A program made the translations under genes and the position numbers. 64,000 nt of DNA, from assembly GCA_031253835.1 (NCBI GenBank), contig JAIRVP010000019.1, positions 1-64,000 of the forward strand, read 5' to 3'. The stretch comes from Burkholderia sp. (lineage in GTDB: Bacteria > Pseudomonadota > Gammaproteobacteria > Burkholderiales > Burkholderiaceae). A model generated the notes under the pieces. That model was not told the DNA's origin. It saw nothing but the letters and a program-made list of their open reading frames with translations, and ran no database searches. Every line of letters starts with the position of its first letter. Position 1 is the stretch's first letter. Below, piece after piece: positions 1 to 9,490 of the stretch.

Positions 1-407
1 TTCACGAGGAACACCTTGCCGTTGGCGTCGATGCTGCCGTGGATCTGGCTGCCGTTGCTGCCGAGTACGCGGTTCAGCGCGATCGACTGGCTGCCGGGCT
101 GCTGGAAGGACACGCGTTCGCCGTTGGCGACGCTGAAGTCCTGCCAGTTGGTGATGAGCTTGTCGGTATGTTGATTGATGGACATCGACTTGCCGTCGTC
201 GGAGCGAACGATGTCGGCCTTGCCGGAGGTGATGGCTTCGCCGGTGGGCAGCGCGTGCGCGGGCAGCGCGGCGAAGCCGAGCAGCGAGACGGCGGCTGCC
301 GCGAGGCGCTTGCCGCCGGCGGACTTGCCGCGGCGTCGCGCGGTTTCCCCGACCGCGTTCCAGCAACCCTGGGCCGGGTTCCATACCAGTGCGTAGGTCT
401 TGTTCAT
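1..407 (-). CDS. Two-partner secretion exoprotein (TpsA, hemagglutinin-like), N-terminal part only
   Basis: This is the start of a large secreted exoprotein; only about 135 codons lie in the window and the gene continues past the left edge. The ATG at 407 follows an AAGAGGA-type ribosome site. The product opens with the extended signal peptide (ESPR) typical of large type Vb/Va proteins (MNKTYALVWNPAQGCW), then a hydrophobic core ending near ALPAHA. After cleavage comes the start of the haemagglutination-activity (TPS) domain, with NWQDFSVANGERVSF and ALNRVLG, the motifs that engage the TpsB POTRA domains. The transporter gene lies just upstream on the same strand, the usual TpsB-TpsA order. 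Adhesin, contact-dependent inhibition toxin or haemolysin cannot be told apart without the C-terminus. Confidence 0.9.
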   Translation of the reverse strand, partial: MNKTYALVWNPAQGCWNAVGETARRRGKSAGGKRLAAAAVSLLGFAALPAHALPTGEAITSGKADIVRSDDGKSMSINQHTDKLITNWQDFSVANGERVSFQQPGSQSIALNRVLGSNGSQIHGSIDANGKVFLV

Positions 408-593
408 GTTGTTGATGTCCTCTTGATGAATGCCGTTGAGACGGCTTTTATACGATCTGTATACCTAAACAAATCGTCGTTCCGGATCGGCAGAACTCGC
501 CGACCCATCGTTGCGCGGATGGCATCGCCTTCCGCTCGATACCCGACCCGATCTGTGCCCGGAAGCGAAATCGGGCCGGGCGCTTGCTGTTGC

Positions 594-2273
594 TCAGAAA
601 TACTGCGTGGCCTGTACCCAGACGCTCGGCGCGCGCGTGACGTTCGCGACGTTCTCGGCCCGGCCGAACGGAAGCCCGGCGGTCACGCTGACCTGCCGGC
701 CCGCGCCGAACCAGCTGGCGCCGATGCCGGCCGACGACAGCTGCAGCGTGTTGCGGTTGTCGTTCCACGGTTGCTTGTTGACCTGGATGTGGCCGGTGTC
801 GACGAATGTGCTGACCTGGATGCCGGGCGCCGCCTGATAGCGCAGCTCCGCGCTGGCCTGCCAGCCCTGGTCGCCGCTGCCGGCGCCGAGCGTATACCCG
901 CGCACGCCGTAGGGCCCGCCGAGGCTGAATTTCTCGGAGCCGTCCAGGTTGCGCGATGCGAGCTGTGCACCGAATTGCGTCAGGAGCTGCAGCCGCGCGC
1001 CGAGCGCCTGCAGCCGCATTGCGTTGACCGTGAGCTTGGTGAAGCGGTCATGCGTTCGGTTCAAGTCGTTCATGCCGAGCGCGTCGTTGCCGCGCAGGCG
1101 GCCGGTGCCGAGCGTGACCGAGACGCTGCTGCGACCGCCGCCGAACCAGTTGTCCTGGCCGTAGCCGTTGATGCCGAACGACCACAGATCGACGTGCTTG
1201 TCGCTGACGAGGTTGTAGAACCCGTATTCGTCGCGAAGCTGCTTGTTGTCGTAGGTGACCTGTGCGCTGACGCTCGCGCGGCGGCTGCGCACCAGCGGCT
1301 GCGTGACGAACGCACTGCGCACGCTCGCGTTGCCGTGGTAGTCGAGATCCTTGAACGCGCCGCCGAGCCGGTAGGGCATCGTGGAATACGCGACGCCGAT
1401 GCGTGTCGATGCCGGGCCCACCGGCACCTGGTACGCGGTGCGGAAGTAGCGCTGGTACGTGTTGCTCGTCAGGCCGCGCAGCGAGAACCGGTCACCCAAG
1501 CGCAGCGGCGCGTTGACGTCGACGCTGGCGGCTGCGCGATAGCGGCCGGTGACGGGGTCGCCGAAGTTGTCGACGTCGATCGAACCGCTCGCGAACGGGC
1601 CGCGTTCGGCGTCGATCACGAGATCGGTCGTGCCGGGCTCGGTACCTGGGCGCAGCGTGCCCTTGGCGGTAACGCCCGGCATCTCGTCGAGCAGCGAGAG
1701 GCTGCGTTCGAGATCGTCGGCGTGCACGATGTCGCCCGGCCGCAACGACGCGAGCGGCTGGCGCAACGCGCGGTCGATCACGCGTGTGCGGTTGTGCAGT
1801 TCGAGTTGTCCGTAGTGCCCTTCGACGACTGCAATGCGGATGACGCCGTCTTCGATGTCCTGACGGGGCAGATACGCGCGGGCAAGTACGTAACCGCGCG
1901 AACGGTAGTAGGCGGTGACGCGTGCGGCGGCCTGCTGCAACTCACCGAAGCCGAGGTCGCGGCCGATGAGGTCGGCGAGCGGAAGCTTCAGCTGCGCGGT
2001 CGTGAAGCGTGTATTGCCTTCGATGTCGAACGCGTGGACGGTGACGCGCGGGCCCGCATCGTCCACGGGCGCGGGCGTTGCCTCGGCCGGTGCGATGTCG
2101 ATTTCCGGGCGGGTCGTGGCGGGCAGCGACGGCCGGACGGCTTCGATGTCGCGCATCGACTGCCCGGCATTGGGTACCTGTGCGTGTGCGTAACCGGGAA
2201 GCAGCAGGAGCGCGGCGAAATACCCGATTTTTCGGTTCGCGATGGAGGGCGCGTGCGCACCGCAGGGTGCCAT
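594..2273 (-). CDS. TpsB outer-membrane transporter (ShlB/FhaC/HecB family)
   Basis: This protein of about 559 residues is the outer-membrane translocator of a two-partner secretion system. An N-terminal signal peptide (GYFAALLLLPGYAHA) is followed by a short linker, a POTRA_2/ShlB-type region starting at VHAFDIEGNTRF, and a 16-strand-type barrel. The barrel carries the VRGY motif of the L6 hairpin conserved in FhaC and ends in Phe (ATQYF), the usual outer-membrane assembly signal. The ATG at 2273 gives the best signal peptide; an ATG at 2324 or TTG at 2339 would add 17 or 22 residues. The TpsA gene follows after about 186 bases, so the two are probably co-expressed, although an AT-rich promoter-like stretch lies between them. 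Confidence 0.93.
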   Translation of the reverse strand: MAPCGAHAPSIANRKIGYFAALLLLPGYAHAQVPNAGQSMRDIEAVRPSLPATTRPEIDIAPAEATPAPVDDAGPRVTVHAFDIEGNTRFTTAQLKLPLADLIGRDLGFGELQQAAARVTAYYRSRGYVLARAYLPRQDIEDGVIRIAVVEGHYGQLELHNRTRVIDRALRQPLASLRPGDIVHADDLERSLSLLDEMPGVTAKGTLRPGTEPGTTDLVIDAERGPFASGSIDVDNFGDPVTGRYRAAASVDVNAPLRLGDRFSLRGLTSNTYQRYFRTAYQVPVGPASTRIGVAYSTMPYRLGGAFKDLDYHGNASVRSAFVTQPLVRSRRASVSAQVTYDNKQLRDEYGFYNLVSDKHVDLWSFGINGYGQDNWFGGGRSSVSVTLGTGRLRGNDALGMNDLNRTHDRFTKLTVNAMRLQALGARLQLLTQFGAQLASRNLDGSEKFSLGGPYGVRGYTLGAGSGDQGWQASAELRYQAAPGIQVSTFVDTGHIQVNKQPWNDNRNTLQLSSAGIGASWFGAGRQVSVTAGLPFGRAENVANVTRAPSVWVQATQYF

Positions 2274-3010
2274 CCGCGGTTCGGGGCACGGTGTTGACGG
2301 CAGGCCGGAGGCGGTCACCGACATGCGGACGATCGCCAATACCCGAGTGCGACAGTTGATGTAAATACTTCACCCCGGATTCAGATGCATGGACCAGTTT
2401 CAGCCTTCTGCGCTGGTCCGTTATTGACGCCGGGAATATTACGAAAGCGACGCACACGTGAAAATCGAACGAGTACTAGCGCGTTTGTGAAATGACTCTG
2501 TCTTGCCTGATTTTTATCTGAAACGGGCGTGGAATAATGTGTCGCCGGATCAAACGAAGATAAAGTTCGCCACTCGAATGTGTTGCATTGCGCGGTACCG
2601 CCTGAGCGGCGGGTAACACGTTGATCGACGGATGTTGGCTGCTTTGCCGAAAAATGTCATTCATCTTTAAATAGGACGGGTCATATTCCTATATCAATTT
2701 TTTTAGGACACGTCCGATTCAAATCAATGGGGTGCGGTGGCAGTATTCACACATGCATCGATTGGGCTCTGGATGAACCCGCGATGAAAAGGGCGCGGCA
2801 GTCTTTTTTAAGGCATCGGATCGCGTCATTGAAATTTGATATTTAACAGTTCGTGACGTTGATCAAGGTTCAAGTTCAATGCGTCATGTTCTGGATTGCT
2901 AAATAATAGGATAAGGCCTCGAGCCGAATCGAGCCGGTGCGGCCGGGCGGTGGGAACGCACGCCGTTGTCTCACCGTGATTCGCTTGCGACGAGAGGCCG
3001 ATCACGTGCC
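2274..3010. other. Intergenic region upstream of the exopolysaccharide operon
   Basis: This stretch of about 740 bases is clearly AT-richer than its surroundings and separates the divergent tpsB and priming-transferase genes. I see no convincing gene; small open frames here lack ribosome sites and recognisable products. It contains two direct repeats of TAGGACNNGTC starting at 2672 and 2704 (32 bases apart, about three helical turns) and a perfect GCGGTACCGC palindrome at 2592-2601. These are candidate regulator sites. I did not find a clear sigma-54 box. Confidence 0.5.
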
Positions 3011-4417
3011 ATGCGCTCTTTCGACCATGCAAGTTACGCGCCCGCCATTCGCGGGAAGGTTTCCTGGTTTCGGTTGGCGGATGCGGGCCTGCTCATCGTG
3101 ACGGCATGGATGGCAAGGAACGGGTTCGGCGATACGCAGCATACCCGGTCCGATTCCGTGCTGATCGCCATTGCGATCGCATCTGCGCTGGTCCTGTTTC
3201 CGTTGATCGGTTTTTATGGCGATCCTGAGCGCCGCATGTCGTGGCGCCGCGTGTGGCTAGCCCCGGCAGGTGTCGTCGTCGTCTTGTCTGTCGGCGCGAT
3301 TTCCGTTACGGCGCTCGACTGGCAATCGGGCACGGAGCTTGGCTGGGTGTTGGTCTGGTTCGCATTGTCGGCGGTGGCACTGAGCGCGTCGCAAGCCTTG
3401 CGGCACTGGCTTTGCGTTCGTGCCGTGGCGCGGCACGCGCGGCGCAAACCGGTCGCGCTTGTCGGGCATCGTGAGCGTTGCCTGGCGCTGGCGGGCCGCG
3501 ACGCACGGGAGGCGATCGCCCCGTTTCCGGTGGCCGCGATCTTCGACTTGTCCGAAGCACCGGCAGGCGCTGCGTGCGACGCGGACGTCCATCGCGATCT
3601 CGGCACATTCGTCGAAAGCGTGCGTCGCGCGCATGTCGGCGAAATCTGGATCGTGCTGCCGCTGTCGGAAGCCGACCGCATCGGCGCGATCGTCCGCGCG
3701 TTCGACACCGATCTCGTGGACATCCGGTTCATGCCGGACCTGGCGGGCATCACGCCGCTCCGTCCGCGTCGGACGATTCGCGGCCGCGCGCTCGATCTCG
3801 TTGCGTCGCCGCTGTCGGCGCGAGCGCTTGCAGGCAAGGCCGTGTTCGATCGTGCTTTCGCGGGATTGGCGCTGATCGCGATCGCCCCGTTGATGGGGGC
3901 CATCGCGATCGCGGTGAAGTGCTCGTCGCCGGGGCCGGTGCTGTTCCGGCAACAACGCAGGGGGGCGTATGGACGCATCTTCACGATCTACAAGTTCAGG
4001 ACGATGCGCCAGCACGACGCAGGCGTGCCGGGCGAGGTGCGGCAGGCGACGCGGGGCGATCCGCGTATCACGCGCATCGGCGCGTTGCTGCGGAAGACGA
4101 GCCTCGACGAACTGCCGCAGTTCGTCAACGTGCTGAAGGGCGACATGTCGGTGGTCGGGCCGCGCCCGCATGCAGTGGAGCACGACCACTTCTATCAGCA
4201 CCGCGTCGACGGCTACATCCAGCGCTACCGGATCAAGCCGGGCATCACGGGCTGGGCACAGGTCAACGGGCACCGCGGCGAGACGGATCGTGTCGAGAAG
4301 ATGCAGAAGCGGGTCGAACACGATCTCTATTACCTGAACAACTGGTCGTTTTCGCTGGATATGCGGATCGTCCTGAGAACGGTCGCGACGAGCCTCGTCG
4401 ACAAGCACGCGTATTGA
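3011..4417 (+). CDS. Undecaprenyl-phosphate glucose (hexose) phosphotransferase, WcaJ/WbaP type
   Basis: This is the priming enzyme that puts the first sugar-1-phosphate on undecaprenyl phosphate at the inner membrane. The 468-residue protein has several N-terminal membrane segments, a CoA-binding-like middle region, another hydrophobic segment near [18 protein letters not shown] and a C-terminal sugar-transferase domain. That domain shows [26 protein letters not shown] and [19 protein letters not shown], the polyprenyl-phosphate hexose-1-phosphate transferase signatures. The ATG at 3011 has GAGAGG upstream at 2992-2997; a TTG at 2966 would extend the frame by 15 codons. It is the first gene of the exopolysaccharide operon. 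Glucose is the most likely sugar by family, but the sequence does not prove it. Confidence 0.92.
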   Translation: MRSFDHASYAPAIRGKVSWFRLADAGLLIVTAWMARNGFGDTQHTRSDSVLIAIAIASALVLFPLIGFYGDPERRMSWRRVWLAPAGVVVVLSVGAISVTALDWQSGTELGWVLVWFALSAVALSASQALRHWLCVRAVARHARRKPVALVGHRERCLALAGRDAREAIAPFPVAAIFDLSEAPAGAACDADVHRDLGTFVESVRRAHVGEIWIVLPLSEADRIGAIVRAFDTDLVDIRFMPDLAGITPLRPRRTIRGRALDLVASPLSARALAGKAVFDRAFAGLALIAIAPLMGAIAIAVKCSSPGPVLFRQQRRGAYGRIFTIYKFRTMRQHDAGVPGEVRQATRGDPRITRIGALLRKTSLDELPQFVNVLKGDMSVVGPRPHAVEHDHFYQHRVDGYIQRYRIKPGITGWAQVNGHRGETDRVEKMQKRVEHDLYYLNNWSFSLDMRIVLRTVATSLVDKHAY

Positions 4418-4463
4418 CGCGGGTGCAGCAGCACACCGACCGAATTGAACTGAAGAGGATCAA

Positions 4464-5639
4464 GTGAAGAAACTGAAGCCGGAATGCCCGGCAGGCAGGG
4501 CGGTGCCCGCTCGCCATTTTGTCGGGCGCCTGTCGATCGCTGTCGCGTGCATCGCACTGTCGGCATGCGCTGCGGCGCCGGGCATGCGCATGACGGGGCC
4601 GGCTGCACTGCCGGTGCCGGGCGGCGCAGCAGGCGCGCCTGCGGCCGAGGTGCAGGTTCCCATGACGGCGATCGATCTCGACCTGATCCGGCAGCTTCGG
4701 CGCAGCGAGGACGACGAGCGCGTTGCGCGCAATCGACCGCTGTTCGAGCGGTCCGGCGCGTATCGGCTCGGTTCAGGCGACGTGCTTCAGATCACGGTCT
4801 GGGATCACCCGGAACTCGTCGCGGCACTCGGCACGCAGCCGCAGGGCGCGGCTTCGCGTGAGTCGGATCCCGCACAAGGATTTGTCGTCGATGCCGACGG
4901 GAAGATCCAGTTTCCGTACGTCGGCGGTGTCGATGCTGCGGGACGCACGGTGGACGAACTGCGACACGCGCTGGCTGCCAGCCTGGCTGCCGTATTCGTG
5001 AAGCCTCAGTTGACCGTCCGCGTCGCGTCCTATCGGGCGAAGCAGGTGTATGTCGACGGCGAGGTTCATCGCCCCGGCGTGCAGCCGATCAACGACGTGC
5101 CGATGACGCTGTACGAAGCGGTCAGCCGTGCGGGTGGATTCACGGGCGCGGCGGATCAAAGCCGCGTGACGCTCGTGCGCGGCAGCACGACTTATCCGCT
5201 CGACCTGGCGTCGATGCTCGCACATGGCGAGAACCCGTCGGGAATCCTGCTGAAGAACGGCGACGTGCTGAAGATCGTCGCGCGAGAGGAGAACGGTGCA
5301 TTCGTGATGGGCGAGGTGAACCGGCCCGTTACCGCGGTGCCACAGCGCAACGGCCGGTTGTCGCTCAGTGACGCGCTGTCCCAGGCGGGCAGCCTGAACG
5401 CGACGACCGCGGACGCGGCGCAGGTGTACGTGATCCGGAAACGTGGCGACGACGCAGCAAAGGTTTTCCATCTGGATGCCCGCTCGCCGGTCGCGATGGT
5501 GCTCGCGAACCAGTTCGAGCTGCAGCCGAAGGATGTCGTCTACGTCGACAGCAACGGGCTGGTTCGCTTCAGCCGCGTGTTGAACCTGTTGCTGCCTGCG
5601 ATCAACGCCGGGTTGACCGGCGCGATCGTGGCGAAGTGA
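4464..5639 (+). CDS. Polysaccharide export outer-membrane lipoprotein (Wza family)
   Basis: This is a Wza-type lipoprotein that forms the outer-membrane channel for capsular or exopolysaccharide export. The GTG start at 4464 has a good AAGAGGA ribosome site at 4453-4459. The 391-residue product has a lipoprotein signal with lipobox LSAC (Cys about 35), then a Poly_export region ([19 protein letters not shown]) and SLBB-type repeats ([30 protein letters not shown]). The C-terminal segment ([15 protein letters not shown]) fits the amphipathic helix of the Wza pore. It sits between the priming transferase and the phosphatase/autokinase pair, the classic wza-wzb-wzc order. Confidence 0.93.
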   Translation: MKKLKPECPAGRAVPARHFVGRLSIAVACIALSACAAAPGMRMTGPAALPVPGGAAGAPAAEVQVPMTAIDLDLIRQLRRSEDDERVARNRPLFERSGAYRLGSGDVLQITVWDHPELVAALGTQPQGAASRESDPAQGFVVDADGKIQFPYVGGVDAAGRTVDELRHALAASLAAVFVKPQLTVRVASYRAKQVYVDGEVHRPGVQPINDVPMTLYEAVSRAGGFTGAADQSRVTLVRGSTTYPLDLASMLAHGENPSGILLKNGDVLKIVAREENGAFVMGEVNRPVTAVPQRNGRLSLSDALSQAGSLNATTADAAQVYVIRKRGDDAAKVFHLDARSPVAMVLANQFELQPKDVVYVDSNGLVRFSRVLNLLLPAINAGLTGAIVAK

Positions 5640-5686
5640 TGACGGGAGCTCGACATGACGTTACCGACAGCAAAGGCGGAGGCTCG

Positions 5687-6124
5687 ATGATTCACAACAT
5701 TCTCGTCGTTTGTACCGGAAACATTTGCCGCAGCCCGATGGCCGAGGGGCTGCTGCGGTCGCGCTTGCCGGGCGTCAGCGTGTTCTCGGCCGGTACGTCG
5801 GCGCTGTCCGGCGCACCGGCGCACGAACTCGCCGTCTCCGTCGCGGCGGGGGCCGGCGTCGACATTTCGGCGCATCGCGCCCAGCAACTCACCACGGCGC
5901 TGGTGCGTCGCGCGGACCTCGTTCTGACGATGGACGCCGTGCAGAAGCGCGAGATCGTCGAGCGTCACCCGTTCTCGCTGGGGCGGGTGTTCCGGATCGA
6001 CGAACAGAACGGCATGGATGTGCCGGATCCCTACATGAAACCGGTCAACGCGTTCCTGAATGCCTATTTCCTGATCGAACGAGGCGTGAATGCGTGGGTG
6101 CCGAGGATCGAGGCACTGAAATGA
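5687..6124 (+). CDS. Low-molecular-weight protein tyrosine phosphatase (Wzb type)
   Basis: This cytoplasmic phosphatase (145 residues) is expected to dephosphorylate the tyrosine autokinase encoded next and so tune polysaccharide assembly. The P-loop is intact (CTGNICRSP, the C-X5-R-S motif) near the N-terminus, and the general acid lies in DPYMKP towards the C-terminus. The ATG at 5687 is preferred because GGAGG lies at 5678-5682 and the length then matches the family; an in-frame ATG at 5636 adds a non-homologous N-terminus. The gene ends 10 bases before the autokinase start, so the two are surely co-transcribed. Confidence 0.95.
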   Translation: MIHNILVVCTGNICRSPMAEGLLRSRLPGVSVFSAGTSALSGAPAHELAVSVAAGAGVDISAHRAQQLTTALVRRADLVLTMDAVQKREIVERHPFSLGRVFRIDEQNGMDVPDPYMKPVNAFLNAYFLIERGVNAWVPRIEALK

Positions 6125-6134
6125 GCGTTGCGAT

Positions 6135-8432
6135 ATGAACAAGATGTCCATGAACAGAGCGTCCGACTCGTTACACGAAGCGGACCCGAACGGCGAACCG
6201 GAACTGGTGAGGTATCTCGACCTGGTCCTGACGAACCGCTGGCTGGTGGCCGGCGTCACGGCGGTCGTGCTTGCCGTCGGCACCGCGTATGCGTTTCTGG
6301 CCCGTCCGGTCTACGAGTCGAATCTTCTCATCCAGGTCGAAGACAGCACGGCGAGTACCGATTCGCTGCTGGGCAGCGTGTCGTCGCTGTTCGACGCGAA
6401 GATGCAGGCGGCCGCCGAGATCGAGATTCTACGGTCGCGAATGGTTGTCGGCCACGCGGTCGAACAATTGCGCCTGTACATCGATGCCGAACCGAAGCGC
6501 TTCCCGCTCGTCGGCAAGGCGATCGCGTCGCACGCACACAGCCTGTCGCGTCCCGGCATGTTTGGCTTCGGCGGGTACGGCTGGGGCGTCGAGTCGATCG
6601 ACGTCGGCGTGTTCGACGTACCGAAGGCTTTCGAAGGCGAGCGATTCGAACTGACCGTGCTACCCGATGGCCGGTTCCGGCTCGAACAAGGTGATCTCGA
6701 CAGGCCGATCGAAGGGGAGGTCGGGCACCTCGTCGAGTCGACGCAGGCGGACGGCACGTTCAGGATCCGGGTCGATACGCTCCATGCGCGCCCGGGTGCG
6801 GCATTCCGGGTGGTCCGGGAGTCGAAGCTGAAGACGTTGCAGGCATTGCAGAAGCACCTGAGCGTGACGGAGGTTCGCAAGCAGAGCAACGTCGTCAGCG
6901 TATCGCTGAAGGGCGAAGATCCGGACGCGGTCGCGAACATCCTGAATTCGATCGGCACCGCGTACGTCGCGCAGAACATCAAGCGGAAATCGGCAGAGGC
7001 GGAGAAGTCGCTCGCATTTCTCGAGCAGGTCGCGCCGCAACTGAAGCAGGACCTGGAGCGTGCCGAGGCGAAGTACAACGCCATGCGGCGCAAACGCGGC
7101 ACGTTCGATCTCGGCGTCGAAGCGCAGGCCTATCTGCAGGACAGCATTGCAACCCAGGCGACGCTGCTGGCGTTGCAGCAAAAGCGTGCGGAAGCGTCGA
7201 CCCGGTTCGCGGCGGGCCATCCCGAGATGCAGGCACTCGATCGGCAGATCGACGGTACGCGACAGAAGGTCGATGCGCTGTCGGCGCGTTTGCGTGCGTT
7301 CCCGGATATCGAGCAGGACGAGTTGCGGCTGCGACGCGACGTCGAGGTCGGCAACGAGATGTACGTCGGCGTGTTGAACAACATCCAGCAACTGAGGCTC
7401 GTGTCGGCGGGGAAGGTCGGCAACGTGCGCGAAGTGGACAACGCCCCCGTTCCCGAGGAGCCGGTCGAGCCGCGCAAGGCGCTGGTTCTGGCGCTGTCGG
7501 CGATGCTGGGCGTGATGCTGGGGATCACCGCAGCGGTCACGCGCGAAAGCTTGTATGGCGGCATTGCCGATCCGGACGATATCGAACGCCGTACTGGCCT
7601 GTCCGTCTACGGCTCGATCCCGGATGCGCCGATGCAACGGACTGCCGGGGCGGCGACCGGCAGACGCGCGAAGCGGCGGTGGTTGTTGGCGGAAAAGAAT
7701 CCGTACGACCCGTCGATCGAAAGCCTGAGGAGCTTGCGTACCGCGCTCGGCCTGGCGCTGCTCGACGCGGGCAACAACCGCGTGATGCTGACGGGGCCGA
7801 GCCCGGCAGTCGGCAAATCGTTCGTCGCGGCCAACCTGGCGGCCGTCATGGCTGCTGCCGGACAGCGCGTGCTGCTGGTCGATGCGGACATGCGGCGCGG
7901 GCACTTGAATGACTGCTTTGGCGTATCGAGAACGCCAGGGCTCTCCGACGTGCTGACAGGGAACGTATCGTTGCGCGACGCGACGCAACGCGGTGTGGCC
8001 GAGGGGCTGGATTTCCTTGCGACGGGCGCGATTCCGCCGCGCGCGGCGGAATTGCTGCTGAGCGGGCGAACGGCCCGGCTGCTCGACGAGGTGAGTGCCG
8101 CGTACGACGTCGTGATCGTCGATACGCCACCGGTGCTCGCCGTATCGGATGCAAGCATTCTGGCACCGCACTGCGCGACGGTTTTCCTCGTGACGCGATC
8201 GCGCCAGACGACGCTCGGCGAGATCGCCGAGTCGGCCAAGCAACTGAACCGGATCACGTCGGGCTTGCGCGGTGTCCTGTTCAACGGCGTCGATACGCGG
8301 GCGATCGGCTATCGCTCCCGATACGGTGCGTACCGGTACGCGCGGTACGGCTACGAATCGACGGCCGAAGCCGACGGCGACGTTCCGGCGGGCGGCAAGC
8401 GCGGTGCGCGCCGGCGCCAGGAGGCGTCATGA
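6135..8432 (+). CDS. Bacterial tyrosine autokinase / chain-length co-polymerase (Wzc family)
   Basis: This inner-membrane protein of 765 residues joins a Wzz-type chain-length domain to a cytoplasmic BY-kinase. It has a first membrane segment (LVAGVTAVVLAVGTAYAFL), a long periplasmic coiled-coil region (about 270-440) and a second segment (LVLALSAMLGVMLGITAAV). The kinase follows with Walker A GPSPAVGKS, Walker A' LLVDADMRRG and Walker B VVIVDTPP. The C-terminus carries the tyrosine cluster used for autophosphorylation (YRSRYGAYRYARYGYES). It works with the phosphatase and Wza to control polymer length and export. In-frame ATGs at 6144 and 6150 are alternative starts. It overlaps the next gene by four bases (ATGA). 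Confidence 0.95.
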   Translation: MNKMSMNRASDSLHEADPNGEPELVRYLDLVLTNRWLVAGVTAVVLAVGTAYAFLARPVYESNLLIQVEDSTASTDSLLGSVSSLFDAKMQAAAEIEILRSRMVVGHAVEQLRLYIDAEPKRFPLVGKAIASHAHSLSRPGMFGFGGYGWGVESIDVGVFDVPKAFEGERFELTVLPDGRFRLEQGDLDRPIEGEVGHLVESTQADGTFRIRVDTLHARPGAAFRVVRESKLKTLQALQKHLSVTEVRKQSNVVSVSLKGEDPDAVANILNSIGTAYVAQNIKRKSAEAEKSLAFLEQVAPQLKQDLERAEAKYNAMRRKRGTFDLGVEAQAYLQDSIATQATLLALQQKRAEASTRFAAGHPEMQALDRQIDGTRQKVDALSARLRAFPDIEQDELRLRRDVEVGNEMYVGVLNNIQQLRLVSAGKVGNVREVDNAPVPEEPVEPRKALVLALSAMLGVMLGITAAVTRESLYGGIADPDDIERRTGLSVYGSIPDAPMQRTAGAATGRRAKRRWLLAEKNPYDPSIESLRSLRTALGLALLDAGNNRVMLTGPSPAVGKSFVAANLAAVMAAAGQRVLLVDADMRRGHLNDCFGVSRTPGLSDVLTGNVSLRDATQRGVAEGLDFLATGAIPPRAAELLLSGRTARLLDEVSAAYDVVIVDTPPVLAVSDASILAPHCATVFLVTRSRQTTLGEIAESAKQLNRITSGLRGVLFNGVDTRAIGYRSRYGAYRYARYGYESTAEADGDVPAGGKRGARRRQEAS

Positions 8433-9490
8433 GAATCGTGCACGTCGTGGAAACCTGGGTGGGCGGCATCGCCACCTACGTCGGCGCGCTGGCTCGCGAG
8501 CAGATCGCGCTGGGCAACGAGGTGATGCTGATTTGCGATCCCGACAAGATGACCGGTGCCACCGGCGTGGACGGGTTGACGCTGGTCGGATACCGGTCGA
8601 GCCGGCATCCGGCACGGATCGTCGGCGTCGCGCGGGAGATCAGGGCGCTCCTGAAGGCCCTCGATGCGGACGTGATCCATTGCCACAGCACGTTCCCCGG
8701 CCTGTACGTGCGATTGAGCCGCCATCGCGGCGCCCGGGTGTTGTACACGCCGCATGCGTGGGCGTTCCTGAAGCGCGACGTCGGCGTCGTGACGAAGCTC
8801 GCGTATGCGCTGACGGAGCGGGTGCTGGCGGGGCGCTGCGACAAGATCGTCTGCATGTCGCTGGACGAGCTGAAGGCCGCGCGGAAGTACCGGATCCCGA
8901 TGTCGAAGGTGGACCTGATCTATACGGGCATCGCCGGGGACGACGCGAGCGCGGTATGCGTGCGTGCGCCCGAGGGCGCGCCGATACGCGTCGGCTACTT
9001 CGGGCGGCTCGACTACCAGAAGGGTTTCGATGTCGTGCTCGACGCGGTGCCTGCCCTGAGAGCGTCGATCGAGATCAACGTGTACGGCGTGGCCGTGCGC
9101 GGCGGTGTCGCGGCGAGCCGGGCCGACGACAGGCGGATCGTGTACCACGGCTGGGTCGATGCGGCCGCGGCGAAAGCGGCGATGCAGGCGATGGATGTCG
9201 TGATCGTGCCGTCTCGCTGGGAAGGGCTCGCGCTGGTGCCGATCGAGGCGATGCGCGCGGGCAAGGTACTCGTCGTGTCCGGCGAGAGCTCGCTGCCGGA
9301 GCAGGTGATCCACGGCTACAACGGGATCATTCTCACCGAACTCACCGGGCAATGCCTGGCCGACAACCTGAACCGCCTGACGATCGATGAATGCCTGCGG
9401 ATGGGCGGCAACGCGCGACACGTGTTCGACCAGACCTTCCGGCAGGACCATTTCCTGAAATCGCTGATGTTGATCTATGAAAAAGCCTGA
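8429..9490 (+). CDS. Glycosyltransferase, GT4-like
   Basis: This is a predicted cytoplasmic glycosyltransferase of 353 residues that adds a sugar to the lipid-linked repeat unit. The N-terminus has the glycine-rich GT-B opening (VHVVETWVGGIATYV). The C-terminal half shows IRVGYFGRLDYQKGFDVVL and VVIVPSRWEGLALVPIEAM, the nucleotide-sugar binding and E-X7-E type features of family GT4. The start codon overlaps the autokinase stop (ATGA), pointing to translational coupling. Donor and linkage cannot be read from the sequence. Confidence 0.9.
   Translation: MRIVHVVETWVGGIATYVGALAREQIALGNEVMLICDPDKMTGATGVDGLTLVGYRSSRHPARIVGVAREIRALLKALDADVIHCHSTFPGLYVRLSRHRGARVLYTPHAWAFLKRDVGVVTKLAYALTERVLAGRCDKIVCMSLDELKAARKYRIPMSKVDLIYTGIAGDDASAVCVRAPEGAPIRVGYFGRLDYQKGFDVVLDAVPALRASIEINVYGVAVRGGVAASRADDRRIVYHGWVDAAAAKAAMQAMDVVIVPSRWEGLALVPIEAMRAGKVLVVSGESSLPEQVIHGYNGIILTELTGQCLADNLNRLTIDECLRMGGNARHVFDQTFRQDHFLKSLMLIYEKA

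Noticed and set aside
39..2297. Long open frame on the plus strand opposite tpsB
   Set aside because: It is an antisense shadow caused by high-GC codon bias; the product is Arg/Ala-rich with no domain, while the minus strand encodes a clear TpsB.
2476..2664. Small minus-strand frame in the region before the exopolysaccharide operon
   Set aside because: No ribosome site, no recognisable product and AT-rich non-coding composition.
2340..3010. Sigma-54 promoter upstream of the exopolysaccharide operon
   Set aside because: I looked for a GG-N10-GC box of the TGGCAC-N5-TTGCA kind because some Burkholderia EPS loci depend on RpoN; no convincing match was found by eye.
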